A DNA stretch of 64,000 nt from Hymenobacter aquaticus (GCF_004765605.1 NZ_SRLC01000001.1:3038001-3102000), one strand, 5' to 3'; counted from the first letter of the stretch, positions 8,001-16,022 are shown. Numbers and translations are program-made. The notes: generated by a model from the sequence alone, not told the origin.

Positions 8001-9830
8001 GACTCGGTGCTGGCCAGCCATTGGCTGGCTCAGCGCGAAACCGGCCTGCGCCCTGACTTACTGGGTTTGCGCCGCCTGCCCAACGGCCAACTAAGCCTGG
8101 ACGTCATCGAAGTGAAGTCGCACGAAATTGTGGGCGACCTGGACGCACCCGGTCAGCCGGGGCCGCAGTTGCGGGCCGCCGCACGGGCTTTATTGCCCAT
8201 TATCACCCAAACCGGCGGCAACCTGCTCACCGACTGCCGCCGCGAGTTGCTGCGCGAACAGATTTTCCACGAAGGCCAGCTAAGCCTGCCGCCGGGCGTG
8301 CAGCCGGCCGAGTGGGCCGCCTGGGTTACCCAAATCAGCACCGCCCTCGACGGCCAGGCTCCGCCCGAAATTAACCTGCTGCTGATAGAAATTATCAAAG
8401 GGAAAAACTTTGACCAGACAGAAAGCCCGGTTCCCGGCAACCCAAATGGGCCTACCATCGCCGAGCAAGCCAGCATCCGTAGAATTAAGCTGGGCGAGAA
8501 AAATATTCAGGCTTATCTGAATGACGTGCCGCCTGCCGGGCCGCCGCCTGCTGCAAGCCCTGGTACGCCACTAGATACTGTGCCCCCCGCTCCGGCATCA
8601 GGTCCGGTTTTTCCTCCTGCCCCTGTGGCCACGCGCCCGGAGCCGGCCCCACAGCCAGTTGCTGATTCCAGCGGTGCACCGGTTATCGACTCGCTTCCCT
8701 TGGCTCAGGTGCTCCCCCCGGTGCCTGCGTCACCGGCACCTCTCACTATCCCACCGCCGGCCCGGCCAGCCGCCCTGGCCCGCATGGCCGGCGACCTGTA
8801 CGCTACCCTTCAAGATTTCAACATCACGCCGGCCCGACCCATTGACCCCAACAAGGCCGATGTAGGCCCCAGCCTTATCCGGTTTAAGGTGGAACTGGCC
8901 CGCGGACAGCGGGGTGGGGCCGTACAAAGTCTCGCTTCTGATATCCAACGCGGGATGCAACTACATTACCTCCCACGCATCGAAAACCTGGCGGGCACGG
9001 GTTTTCTCTCGGTGGAAATACCCCGGCCCGACCCGCAGCCAGTACCCTTGTTACCCGTTCTGGCCCGCGAGGCTGCTCAGCCGATTCATCCAGCAGGTTC
9101 TTTCCCGGCCGGTCTTTCTCCCGATGGCACTGAGCGATGGCTCACTATTGCCGATTTGCCGCACATGCTAGTTGGCGGCACTACCAACTCCGGCAAGTCC
9201 ATGTTCCTGAACAGCCTGATTGTTTCTCTCTCGAAACTCCAACCGGCTACCCGGCTAAAGCTGGTACTGGTGGACCCCAAAGGCGCAGAATTCTCCTTTT
9301 TCGAGCAGTTGCCCCACCTCTTGACGGAAATCATACACGAGCCAGGGCCGGCTATTCAGGCGTTGTCTTCCCTCATGAATGAAGAGTATATCCGGCGGCG
9401 CGACTTGCTACGCCAGTACCAGTGCCTCAATATCCGGGATTACCATAAAGTACAGCCCTCCGAATCCATGCCGCTTATCGTGGTAATTATCGACGAGTTG
9501 GAAACGTTTCTGGAAGCTATGAACAAAGGCGACCGGGCTATTTTCGAAAATCTGCTTGGCAGCATTGCCCGGCTCACCCGCTACGTAGGCATTCACTTGG
9601 TCGTAGCCACCCAACGTCCTGACAAAAAGGTGATTTATGGAAATCTGAAAAACAACCTGGATTGCCGGGTTGCCTTCCGCCTGGCGTCCAATGTTGACAG
9701 CCGGGTAATCCTGAAGGAAGGTGGGGCCGAGGATCTGATGGGAGCAGGTGACATGCTTCTGCAGGTCGGAGGCCGTATTCAGCGGTTACAGGGTTTTTAC
9801 CTGCCAACTGAGGATCTGCGGCTCTTATAA
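5010..9830 (+). CDS. dptH: DptH-like giant protein with PD-(D/E)xK motif and C-terminal FtsK-type ATPase
   Basis: 1606 residues from ATG 5010. The frame stays open upstream to 4791, but that would overlap the DptG-like gene, so the ATG just after its stop is preferred. The C-terminal 250 residues are an FtsK/SpoIIIE-type motor: Walker A GGTTNSGKS at 1389-1397 and Walker B IVVIIDELE with the Asp at 1495, followed by VATQRPD. Before it are Pro/Asp-rich linkers at about 290-370 and 1180-1260. Around residue 1016 comes RPDLLGL and at 1031-1037 DVIEVKS, which has the spacing of a PD-(D/E)xK nuclease core (D1016, E1034, K1036). Length, order and motor domain match DptH (DndH). The gene is the last of the operon. 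Confidence 0.7.
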   Translation: MSIATLFDEALLATLDAEFAATHPGVVLAGMPTELTGWLPRLLATLADDDRYYVSVAGADAATKATLPQPNGLRFDLGATHAVAVRNALDLPPTARRVVVMLRPEARLQSLRQRNYVTISPANVVRQLALRQAATGIPAPQQHMWQSLAEGHPPVALLAFLNFYQAVTRPNDPPNPRAELHRLDLLPDPSLFDHPATARSIRTRLAENADLTQRLLLGDPADEETAYKQYRAATTLDTALAERLRAAAATFRAMDPAAPLPPQLQTLDVALVRQLLGGPLPKAAPAGAPPASPTVPLVPDPDPLDPADDDNQAGEGERPDYGEEAADDSDDFTNPTDTFGPVPTGGRSGDASGNRLGTSFKKKYTAGLDNALVHLAAGDVPGVTSTWQHTAGKLLAQLRKRLDKTPDESKPLEADRVQVLHRTNALALALTNGLLGAERLGGVLALPHIPNVEEALASLPADQLPPAAPALDAPWLAELRRYLRTADGLVPGLTSETALHTYLAAREALLPHAALLTSAPLSAVLLDEELREAIGQAIVAYNQLLGTVARHYADLQRHNSAGQRIAGLLLCLDVVEVRAGTAHRAALLTPLHPLVLWKYLELLPSLLAGPEQARELLEVLGQYGLLREPLRALVLPAEANFPTVALAQAGHLGASWPVYRPTGLVRVTVEEKLLVEAARKLAVLYPPVRRCLRLFVYHPDNLESVAEALEQLRLRHKEDGVQFERFQLLIGHLPGRPVPLAPLDGLLDNGLLTLETRPVERTDEVSEWLRDQPVHLLVLAGQRHLHPLPIGREATHLHPLSLPQVLEYDQFNPRSPLVLRPRGQQPDPAQSALAQPFASFHTLAAEVAGQPGREWSGTLTKPAPDGTQPALLPLTVLLLLSAELPTPTEPDRVLVLARQGGLSGDTVLTRWNKRYVAGVRAAVLSELNYQFNDQGATKLLRRLEATGHTNLLRAISGSSKAKQGFLPTELSGQLGQAVALRWYEDEAANPFHLTISCDSVLASHWLAQRETGLRPDLLGLRRLPNGQLSLDVIEVKSHEIVGDLDAPGQPGPQLRAAARALLPIITQTGGNLLTDCRRELLREQIFHEGQLSLPPGVQPAEWAAWVTQISTALDGQAPPEINLLLIEIIKGKNFDQTESPVPGNPNGPTIAEQASIRRIKLGEKNIQAYLNDVPPAGPPPAASPGTPLDTVPPAPASGPVFPPAPVATRPEPAPQPVADSSGAPVIDSLPLAQVLPPVPASPAPLTIPPPARPAALARMAGDLYATLQDFNITPARPIDPNKADVGPSLIRFKVELARGQRGGAVQSLASDIQRGMQLHYLPRIENLAGTGFLSVEIPRPDPQPVPLLPVLAREAAQPIHPAGSFPAGLSPDGTERWLTIADLPHMLVGGTTNSGKSMFLNSLIVSLSKLQPATRLKLVLVDPKGAEFSFFEQLPHLLTEIIHEPGPAIQALSSLMNEEYIRRRDLLRQYQCLNIRDYHKVQPSESMPLIVVIIDELETFLEAMNKGDRAIFENLLGSIARLTRYVGIHLVVATQRPDKKVIYGNLKNNLDCRVAFRLASNVDSRVILKEGGAEDLMGAGDMLLQVGGRIQRLQGFYLPTEDLRLL

Positions 9831-9912
9831 GATGAACTGCGCACGACACTGATTACTTACACAGGAAAACATAACACGGAAGCTGTTTAGGCAGTCATTC
9901 GAAGCCTACTTG

Positions 9913-9987
9913 AAGGCCATATCGACCAACGGGAGACATCTAGCGTGCAATGTATGTGAGATGTCTCCCGTTGGTCGATATGGCCTT
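9913..9987. repeat. Perfect 29-bp inverted repeat (hairpin) closing the defence island
   Basis: Bases 9913-9941 are the exact reverse complement of 9959-9987, with a 17-base loop. There is no T-run, so it is not an ordinary terminator. The right arm (gatgtctcccgttggtcg...) matches, at about 21 of 26 positions, the right arm of the palindrome at 21474-21513, and since both hairpins are internally paired the differences are compensated. It lies in the 290-base gap between the DptH-like gene and the Uma2 gene; the rest of that gap shows nothing I can identify. Confidence 0.9.
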
Positions 9988-10120
9988 TCTTTTCTACTCT
10001 CTGAACAGCTTCACAGCCTAACTAGGTACTTTCCAACACCTATGCTAATGATATAGTTGTGAGGTAAGGAACGATATGATAGGGAGGTTAAGCAGCAGGC
10101 TGCTTCATAGAACTTCGGTT

Positions 10121-10717
10121 TTATAACAATGGCGGTTGGGCCCGCATCGGTGTGATGCTGATTTCGTCATATACATCCGCCACCCGCAGCGTCGCGGCCA
10201 ACTCCGGCAGTTCCAGCGTGTCGGTTAGCTCTGCCAGGGGCGTGAAAGACCACACGCCGCTCGGCTCCCGCCGGAACCACTCCACCAGGCAGGTGTGCTG
10301 CGACACCAGTACATAGTGCTGCAAGGAAGGCAGTTGCTTGTACTGGTTGAACTTCCAGCTCCGGTCGTGGTCGGCGGTGGACGGTGACAGGATTTCGATG
10401 ATGAGCACCGGATGCCGCATGGTGCGCTCTTCGTTCACATCCTGCGGATGGCAGGTCACGAATACGTCCGGATAAGTGTAGTAGCGGCCTTCCGACACAG
10501 CCAGTTGCATTCCCTCATCGTAGACCTTACAGCCCCGTCCGCGTAAGGACGTGCGTAAGCTAATGACGCAATTCTGCCGGATGGTGTGCGTGGCCGAGGC
10601 CCCCGACATAGTATACACCTCACCCTCGAAATACTCGTGGCGTTGCTCGGAAGCCTGCTCTAAGGCTTGGTACTCTTCCACGGTATAGCGCCTAGTTGGT
10701 GCCTGGGTGTGCGACAT
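10121..10717 (-). CDS. Uma2-family (DUF820) restriction-endonuclease-fold protein
   Basis: A 198-residue protein from the ATG at 10717. The open frame continues upstream to 11800, but that part is antisense to nuoA and nuoB and is discarded. Typical Uma2 features are present: YTVEEYQAL near the N-terminus, YYTYPDVFVTCHP in the middle and HPVLIIEILSPST, which hold the Asp and Glu of a degenerate PD-(D/E)xK fold. The family is abundant in cyanobacteria and Bacteroidota; its function is not established. A strong TATATTTG -7 element lies 22 bases upstream, so it has its own promoter, divergent from nuoA. Confidence 0.85.
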   Translation of the reverse strand: MSHTQAPTRRYTVEEYQALEQASEQRHEYFEGEVYTMSGASATHTIRQNCVISLRTSLRGRGCKVYDEGMQLAVSEGRYYTYPDVFVTCHPQDVNEERTMRHPVLIIEILSPSTADHDRSWKFNQYKQLPSLQHYVLVSQHTCLVEWFRREPSGVWSFTPLAELTDTLELPELAATLRVADVYDEISITPMRAQPPLL

Positions 10718-10738
10718 ATGGCTAAAACCTAATTTGTC

Positions 10739-10746
10739 CAAATATA
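10739..10746 (-). promoter_or_regulatory. Bacteroidota -7 element for the Uma2 gene
   Basis: On the minus strand this reads TATATTTG, a perfect TAnnTTTG, 22 bases before the start codon. No TTTG was found at the usual -33 distance. Confidence 0.45.
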
Positions 10747-10775
10747 CGCCATTCCAAACCCCACCCCGCCGAACC

Positions 10776-10806
10776 TTTGTTCCCACGCCTCTAAGCCCTA
10801 CCTTTG
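10776..10806 (+). promoter_or_regulatory. Probable nuo operon promoter (TTTG-N19-TAnnTTTG)
   Basis: TTTG at 10776-10779 and TACCTTTG at 10799-10806 are separated by 19 bases, the spacing of the Bacteroidota housekeeping promoter. The nuoA start follows about 43 bases later. Confidence 0.7.
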
Positions 10807-10849
10807 CCCTCCAACGCCCATTCCGATGGGCCTTTAACTGCTGAATCGT

Positions 10850-11245
10850 ATGCTTCTCGCTGTAACCACTAATTACCAGCCGGTTGATTTTCTGCCCATT
10901 GTGGTACAATTCGCGCTGGCCATTGCCTTCGTGGCCTTCGCCATGATTGTGTCGCACCTGGTGGGCCCCAACCGCAAGAGCAAGGTCAAAAACGAAGCCT
11001 TTGAGTGCGGTATCGAGTCGGTGGGCAATGCCCGCACCCCGATTTCCATCAAATACTTCCTCACCGCCATCCTGTTCGTGCTCTTCGACGTGGAGGTTAT
11101 CTTCATGTACCCCTGGGCCGTGAACTTCCGCTCGCTGGGCTGGGACGGCTTCGTGCAGATGATTGTATTCCTGGCTTTGCTGATGGCCGGCTTCGTCTAC
11201 GTCATCAAGAAGGGCATTCTGAAGTGGACCGGTACCCACGCCTAA
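10850..11245 (+). CDS. nuoA: NADH-quinone oxidoreductase subunit A
   Basis: 131 residues with three transmembrane helices, at about residues 15-38, 64-87 and 98-120, and the loop motif ECGIES typical of NuoA. It is a small subunit of the membrane arm of complex I, next to the quinone channel. First gene of the nuo operon, preceded by a good TTTG/TAnnTTTG promoter. Length is normal for the family. Confidence 0.95.
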   Translation: MLLAVTTNYQPVDFLPIVVQFALAIAFVAFAMIVSHLVGPNRKSKVKNEAFECGIESVGNARTPISIKYFLTAILFVLFDVEVIFMYPWAVNFRSLGWDGFVQMIVFLALLMAGFVYVIKKGILKWTGTHA

Positions 11246-11323
11246 GTTCAATCTGTCCAAACCTTTGCCGGCTGGCCGGTGTTCGGAAACAGGGAAATCT
11301 TCCCTTCCAAAACGATACTTCCG

Positions 11324-11881
11324 ATGAGTGATATTCGTGTTCCTGAAATAAAGATGGTGGATGCGCCCGACGGCGTAGAAGGCGCGGGCTTCTTTGCCAC
11401 GTCCCTGGAGTCGGTGGTGGGCATGGCCCGGGCCAACTCCCTGTGGCCTTTGCCCTTCGCTACTTCCTGCTGCGGCATCGAGTTCATGGCCACCATGGGC
11501 TCCCACTACGACATTTCCCGCTTCGGTTCGGAGCGCCCCAGCTTCTCGCCCCGGCAGGCCGATTTGCTGATGGTGATGGGCACCATTGCCAAGAAAATGG
11601 CGCCCATCGTGAAGCAGGTGTACGAGCAGATGGCTGAGCCCCGCTGGGTGCTGGCCATGGGCGCCTGCGCCTGCTCCGGCGGCATCTTCGACTCCTACTC
11701 CGTGCTCCAGGGCATCGACCGGATCATCCCCGTCGACGTGTATGTGCCCGGCTGCCCGCCCCGCCCCGAGCAGGTGCTCGACGGCCTGATGCGCGTCCAA
11801 GACCTGGCCCGCACCGAATCGATTCGCCGCCGCAACGCGCCCGAGTATCAGGCGCTGCTGGCTTCTTATAACATCAAGTAG
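11324..11881 (+). CDS. nuoB: NADH-quinone oxidoreductase subunit B
   Basis: 185 residues from ATG 11324; a GTG 45 bases upstream is in frame but gives an N-terminal tail unlike the family. NuoB carries iron-sulfur cluster N2, the last electron donor to quinone. Its ligands are visible: the double Cys in TSCCGIEF, the Cys in GACACSGG and the Cys in VPGCPPRPE. It sits in the quinone-binding module with NuoD and NuoC. The gene follows nuoA after 78 bases. Confidence 0.95.
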   Translation: MSDIRVPEIKMVDAPDGVEGAGFFATSLESVVGMARANSLWPLPFATSCCGIEFMATMGSHYDISRFGSERPSFSPRQADLLMVMGTIAKKMAPIVKQVYEQMAEPRWVLAMGACACSGGIFDSYSVLQGIDRIIPVDVYVPGCPPRPEQVLDGLMRVQDLARTESIRRRNAPEYQALLASYNIK

Positions 11882-11889
11882 TGCGGACG

Positions 11890-11922
11890 CGGGCCCTTTC
11901 GGCAGTTCGCCGAATGGGCCCG
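11890..11922 (+). terminator. GC-rich hairpin between nuoB and nuoC
   Basis: Stem CGGGCCC (11890-11896) with GGGCCCG (11916-11922), extended inside by TTCGGC/GCCGAA, followed by a short T-rich run. It may be an attenuator or mRNA-stability hairpin rather than a full stop, since the operon continues. Confidence 0.4.
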
Positions 11923-11950
11923 TTTCTACCTCTTAGCTTCTCTTACAGGA

Positions 11951-12520
11951 ATGGCTGAAAATACTCCAGAATCTGCGGCAGCATCCCAGGACGCGGCGGC
12001 CCCGCAAGACCCGCAGGCGGCCAAGAACGCCCAGCTGCTAGCGCTGCTACAGCGGCTGTTCGGTGCCGACACGTTCACGGACGTCGAGGAGCCGTACGGC
12101 CTGCTGACGGTGACCACCACCCGGGAGCGGATTCACGAAATCATTGCCGGCTTGCAGCAGGACCAGGAGTTGCAGATGAACTTCCTGACCACGATGTGCG
12201 GCATTCACTACCCCGAAAACGAGGGTAAGGAACTGGGTATGATCTACCACGTGCATAGCCTGGTCAACAACCTGCGCCTGCGCCTGAAGATCTTCTTCCC
12301 CATTGCCGACCCGGTAGTACCCACGCTGACCGACCTCTACGCCACGGCCAACTGGATGGAGCGCGAGGCCTACGACTTCTACGGCATCATCTTCACGGGC
12401 CACCCCAACCTGATCCGCATCCTGAATGTGGAAGACATGGACTACCACCCCATGCGCAAGGAATACGCGCTGGAGGATGGTACCCGCGAAGACAAAACCG
12501 ACCTTTTCTTCGGACGATAA
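11951..12520 (+). CDS. nuoC: NADH-quinone oxidoreductase subunit C
   Basis: 189 residues from ATG 11951. The first 35 are an Ala/Gln/Asp-rich tail, followed by the NuoC fold ending in the signature WMEREAYDFYGIIFTGHPNL, then LRRxY-like RKEYALEDG. NuoC is a peripheral-arm subunit that packs against NuoD and NuoB. It is separate from nuoD here, unlike the fused NuoCD of E. coli. A 100-base palindrome lies between this gene and nuoD. Confidence 0.95.
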   Translation: MAENTPESAAASQDAAAPQDPQAAKNAQLLALLQRLFGADTFTDVEEPYGLLTVTTTRERIHEIIAGLQQDQELQMNFLTTMCGIHYPENEGKELGMIYHVHSLVNNLRLRLKIFFPIADPVVPTLTDLYATANWMEREAYDFYGIIFTGHPNLIRILNVEDMDYHPMRKEYALEDGTREDKTDLFFGR

Positions 12521-12525
12521 CCATT

Positions 12526-12628
12526 TGTCATGCTGACGAAGGAAGCATCTTATCACCGCTGCTTTTGTCAGGTTTTCTAATTAATGCGGCGCGGACGTGA
12601 TAAGGTCCTTCGCCAGCTCAGGATGACA
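12526..12628. repeat. Palindromic element, tgtcatgctga family, between nuoC and nuoD
   Basis: The left arm (12526-12556) and right arm (12597-12628) are imperfect inverted repeats, both ending in tgtcat/atgaca. The loop contains gtcaggttttctaatta, like the loops of the related elements at 15892-15996 and 21420-21513. The element occupies essentially the whole junction. Confidence 0.75.
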
Positions 12629-12636
12629 ATTTCGCT

Positions 12637-13902
12637 ATGGCAGTAAACGACACGCTGGAAGGCACCCGCAAAATAGTTGAGTCGGCGCAGGAGCAGCAGA
12701 ACCTCAGCAACCTGGTTCCGACGCTCAACGACTTCTCGCAGGAGTTGACGACCCTGAACCTGGGTCCGACGCACCCGGCCACGCACGGCATTTTCCAGAA
12801 CATCCTGCAAATGGATGGGGAGCGGATCATCTCGGGCGTGCCCACCATCGGCTACATCCACCGGGCTTTCGAGAAGATTGCCGAGCGCCGGCCCTTCTAC
12901 CAGATCACGCCCCTGACGGACCGGATGAACTACTGTTCGTCGCCCATCAACAACATGGGCTGGCACATGACGGTAGAAAAGTTGCTCGGCGTAACGGTGC
13001 CCAAGCGCGCCCAGTACATGCGCGTCATTGCCATGGAACTGGCCCGCATCACCGACCATTTGATCTGCAACTCGATTCTGGGCGTGGACACCGGGGCCTT
13101 CACTGGCTTCCTCTACGTGTTCCAGGAGCGCGAGAAGGTCTACGAGATTTACGAGGAAATCTGCGGCGCCCGTCTCACGACCAACATGGGGCGCGTGGGC
13201 GGCATGGAGCGCGACTTCTCCGACGTGGCCATCCAGAAGCTGCGCGACTGGCTGAAGACTTTCCCCGCGGTGATGAAGGAGTTCGAGTCGATGTTCAACC
13301 GCAACCGCATCTTCATGGACCGCGTGGTGAACGTGGGCCCGATTACCGCGGAGCGCGCCCTGAACTACGGCTTCACCGGCCCCAACCTGCGCGCTGCCGG
13401 CGTCGACTACGACGTGCGGGCCATGAACCCCTACTCTTCCTACGAGGACTTCGACTTCGAAATTCCCATCGGCACCAAGGGCGACACCTACGACCGGTTC
13501 ATGGTGCGCAACGAGGAAATCTGGCAGAGCCTGCGCATCATCAACCAGGCCCTGGAAAACCTGCCCGAAGGCCCTTTCCACGCCGATGCCCCGCACTACT
13601 ACCTGCCCCCCAAGCAGGCCGTGTACAAGAACATGGAGGCCCTGATCTACCACTTCAAGATCATCATGGGCGAGATTGAGGCCCCGGTGGGCGAGGTATA
13701 CCACTCTGTGGAAGGCGGCAACGGCGAGCTGGGCTTCTACCTCGTCTCGGACGGGGGCCGCACCCCCTACCGCCTGCACTTCCGCCGCCCTTGCTTCATT
13801 TACTACCAGGCCTACCCCGAAATGGTGGTGGGCAGCAGCCTTTCCGACGCCATCGTGACCCTGTCGTCGATGAACGTTATTGCCGGCGAGCTGGACGCGT
13901 AG
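12637..13902 (+). CDS. nuoD: NADH-quinone oxidoreductase subunit D
   Basis: 421 residues, of normal family length. Visible family motifs include LNLGPTHPATHG near residue 45 with the conserved quinone-site His, and RPFYQITPLTDRMNYC. The protein is the 49-kDa homologue, related to the large subunit of NiFe hydrogenases; it forms the quinone pocket with NuoB and NuoH. The chosen ATG is 8 bases after the palindrome that precedes it. Confidence 0.95.
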   Translation: MAVNDTLEGTRKIVESAQEQQNLSNLVPTLNDFSQELTTLNLGPTHPATHGIFQNILQMDGERIISGVPTIGYIHRAFEKIAERRPFYQITPLTDRMNYCSSPINNMGWHMTVEKLLGVTVPKRAQYMRVIAMELARITDHLICNSILGVDTGAFTGFLYVFQEREKVYEIYEEICGARLTTNMGRVGGMERDFSDVAIQKLRDWLKTFPAVMKEFESMFNRNRIFMDRVVNVGPITAERALNYGFTGPNLRAAGVDYDVRAMNPYSSYEDFDFEIPIGTKGDTYDRFMVRNEEIWQSLRIINQALENLPEGPFHADAPHYYLPPKQAVYKNMEALIYHFKIIMGEIEAPVGEVYHSVEGGNGELGFYLVSDGGRTPYRLHFRRPCFIYYQAYPEMVVGSSLSDAIVTLSSMNVIAGELDA

Positions 13903-13922
13903 TTTTTTGCTGAATTTGACTT

Positions 13923-14498
13923 ATGGAACCGACAAACGCGCCCGCTAAGCCCCAGTTCTCGGAGGCGGCCAAGGCTGAAATAGACCGTATCTGCAAGCAG
14001 TACCCGGCGGAGCGCCGCAAGTCGGCCATGCTGCCGGTGCTGCACATTGCCCAGGCTGAATTCGGCGGCTGGGTGGCGCCCGAGGTGCAGGACCTGGTGG
14101 CCGAGGTACTGGGCGTGAAGCCCATCGAGGTGTACGAAGTTTCAACCTTCTACACCATGTTCAACCTCAAGCCGGTGGGCAAGCACGTGCTGGAAATCTG
14201 CCGCACCGGCCCCTGCCAGCTGCGCGGTTCCGACGAGCTTACCATGGAGCTGGAGCGCATCACCGGCGCCAAAGTCGGCGAAGGGCCTTCGGCCGACGGC
14301 CTGTTCACGCTGAAAGAGGTGGAGTGCCTGGCCGCCTGCGGCTTCGCCCCCGTGGTGCAGGTGCGCGAGAAATACTACGAGCAGCTGGATACCGAAGCTT
14401 CGGTGAATGCCATGCTCTCGGAGCTGCGCAACATGGTGCACCGCCCCGCCCTGCCCTGGGAGGAAACCGGCCTGCCCAACGCCGTAGCCAACAATTAA
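13923..14498 (+). CDS. nuoE: NADH-quinone oxidoreductase subunit E (24 kDa, 2Fe-2S)
   Basis: 191 residues with a thioredoxin-like fold. The four ligands of the N1a cluster are present in CRTGPCQLRG and CLAACGFAP. NuoE works with NuoF in the NADH dehydrogenase module at the tip of the peripheral arm. The start ATG is 20 bases after the nuoD stop. Confidence 0.95.
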   Translation: MEPTNAPAKPQFSEAAKAEIDRICKQYPAERRKSAMLPVLHIAQAEFGGWVAPEVQDLVAEVLGVKPIEVYEVSTFYTMFNLKPVGKHVLEICRTGPCQLRGSDELTMELERITGAKVGEGPSADGLFTLKEVECLAACGFAPVVQVREKYYEQLDTEASVNAMLSELRNMVHRPALPWEETGLPNAVANN

Positions 14499-14525
14499 CC
14501 GCTTTCAGCTAACCGCTCAGACACT

Positions 14526-15866
14526 ATGGGACGCAAACTGCTGACCGAACATATCAACGTTGAAGGCATCGACACCATCGAGGTGTACCGCAAGCACGGC
14601 GGCTACCGCTCGGTGGAGAAGGCCATCAAAACCATGACCCCCGACGAGGTGGTGGAAGAGGTGAAGAAGTCGGGCCTGCGGGGCCGCGGCGGCGCCGGCT
14701 TCCCCACGGGCATGAAATGGAGCTTCTTGGCCAAGCCCGAGGGCGTGCCGCGCTACCTGGTCTGCAACGCCGACGAGTCGGAGCCGGGCACCTTCAAGGA
14801 CCGGCAGCTGATGTCGAAGCTGCCCCACCTGCTCATCGAGGGCATGATTACGAGCTCCTACGCGCTGGGCGCGAATACCTCGTACATCTACATCCGCGGG
14901 GAGCTGCTCTACGTGCTGCGCATCCTGGAAAAGGCCATTGCCGAAGCCTACGCGGCCGGTTTCCTGGGTAAGAACATCCTAGGCTCGGGCTACGACCTGG
15001 ATTTGTACGTGCACCCCGGTGGCGGCGCCTACATCTGCGGCGAGGAAACTGCCCTGCTGGAATCACTCGAAGGCAAGCGGGGCAACCCGCGCAACAAGCC
15101 TCCGTTTCCCGCCGTGCAGGGCCTCTACGCCCGCCCCACGGTGGTTAACAACGTGGAGTCCATTGCCGCGGTACCAGTTATTGTGAATGACGGTGGTGAT
15201 GAGTACGCCAAAATCGGCATCGGCCGGAGCACCGGCACCAAGCTGATTTCGGCCTGCGGCCACCTCAACAAGCCCGGCATCTACGAAATCGAGCTGGGCG
15301 TGCCGGTCGAGGAGTTCATCTACTCCGACGAGTACTGCGGCGGCATCTGGAAAGGCCGCGACCTGAAGGCCGTAGTAGCTGGTGGTTCGTCAGTGCCGAT
15401 TCTGCCCAAGGAGCTGATCCTGAAAACCGCCGCCGGCGAGCCCCGCCTAATGACCTACGAGTCGTTGTCGGACGGCGGGTTCGTGACGGGCACCATGCTG
15501 GGCTCCGGTGGCTTCATCGCCATGGACGAGACGACCTGCATCGTGCGCAACACCTGGAACTTCAGCCGCTTCTACCACCACGAGTCATGCGGGCAATGCT
15601 CGCCCTGCCGCGAGGGTACGGGCTGGCTGGAGAAAATCCTGCACCGCATCGAGCACGGCCACGGTACGGAGCGCGACATCGACGTGCTGGCCAGCGTGGC
15701 CAAGCAGATCGAGGGCAACACCATCTGCCCGCTGGGCGAAGCAGCGGCCTGGCCGGTTTCGGCCGCCATCCGCCACTTCCGCGACGAGTTCGAGTGGCAC
15801 ATCCGCCACCCCCAGGAAGCCACCCGCCCCGGCGCGGTGTATCCGGGCAAAGCGGTGCTAGCTTAG
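14526..15866 (+). CDS. nuoF: NADH-quinone oxidoreductase subunit F (NADH- and FMN-binding)
   Basis: 446 residues. The NADH/FMN site is shown by GLRGRGGAGFPTG near residue 55 and by AYICGEETALLESLEG near residue 170. The N3 4Fe-4S cluster ligands are in ESCGQCSPCREGT, with the fourth Cys in NTICPLGEA. The protein is the NADH entry point of complex I. The ATG is 27 bases after the nuoE stop, and a long palindrome separates it from nuoG. Confidence 0.95.
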   Translation: MGRKLLTEHINVEGIDTIEVYRKHGGYRSVEKAIKTMTPDEVVEEVKKSGLRGRGGAGFPTGMKWSFLAKPEGVPRYLVCNADESEPGTFKDRQLMSKLPHLLIEGMITSSYALGANTSYIYIRGELLYVLRILEKAIAEAYAAGFLGKNILGSGYDLDLYVHPGGGAYICGEETALLESLEGKRGNPRNKPPFPAVQGLYARPTVVNNVESIAAVPVIVNDGGDEYAKIGIGRSTGTKLISACGHLNKPGIYEIELGVPVEEFIYSDEYCGGIWKGRDLKAVVAGGSSVPILPKELILKTAAGEPRLMTYESLSDGGFVTGTMLGSGGFIAMDETTCIVRNTWNFSRFYHHESCGQCSPCREGTGWLEKILHRIEHGHGTERDIDVLASVAKQIEGNTICPLGEAAAWPVSAAIRHFRDEFEWHIRHPQEATRPGAVYPGKAVLA

Positions 15867-15891
15867 ATCAGCCCGTTCTGTAAAAAAGAAC

Positions 15892-15996
15892 GTCATGCTG
15901 AGCGTAGCAGAGCGAAGCCGAAGCATCTCGCTTGGCCTCGTCAGATTACTAATCATACGTCAGCACGCGAGATGCTTCGGCTTCGCTCAGCATGAC
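15892..15996. repeat. Palindromic element, tgtcatgctga family, between nuoF and nuoG
   Basis: The right arm 15967-15996 pairs along its whole 30 bases with the left arm 15892-15931, which differs only by a 10-base insertion. The loop contains gtcagattactaatc, shared in degenerate form with the elements at 12526 and 21420. The arms include gtcatgctgagcg. Confidence 0.9.
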
Positions 15997-16022
15997 AGAC
16001 GACATTAAAGAGCAAAACCTAA

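Noticed and set aside
1..9830. Druantia, BREX or DISARM as name for the whole island
   Set aside because: No DruE helicase, PglX/PglZ, DrmA/DrmB or methyltransferase was seen; only the DUF4338 protein points to Druantia, while the FtsK-type giant gene and gene order fit Dpt.
10718..11800. N-terminal half of the 559-codon minus-strand frame that ends in the Uma2 gene
   Set aside because: It is antisense to nuoA and nuoB and carries no family motif; Uma2 starts at the ATG at 10717.
12577..13779. 400-codon minus-strand frame opposite nuoD
   Set aside because: Shadow of nuoD, rich in His/Val/Gly, no domain.
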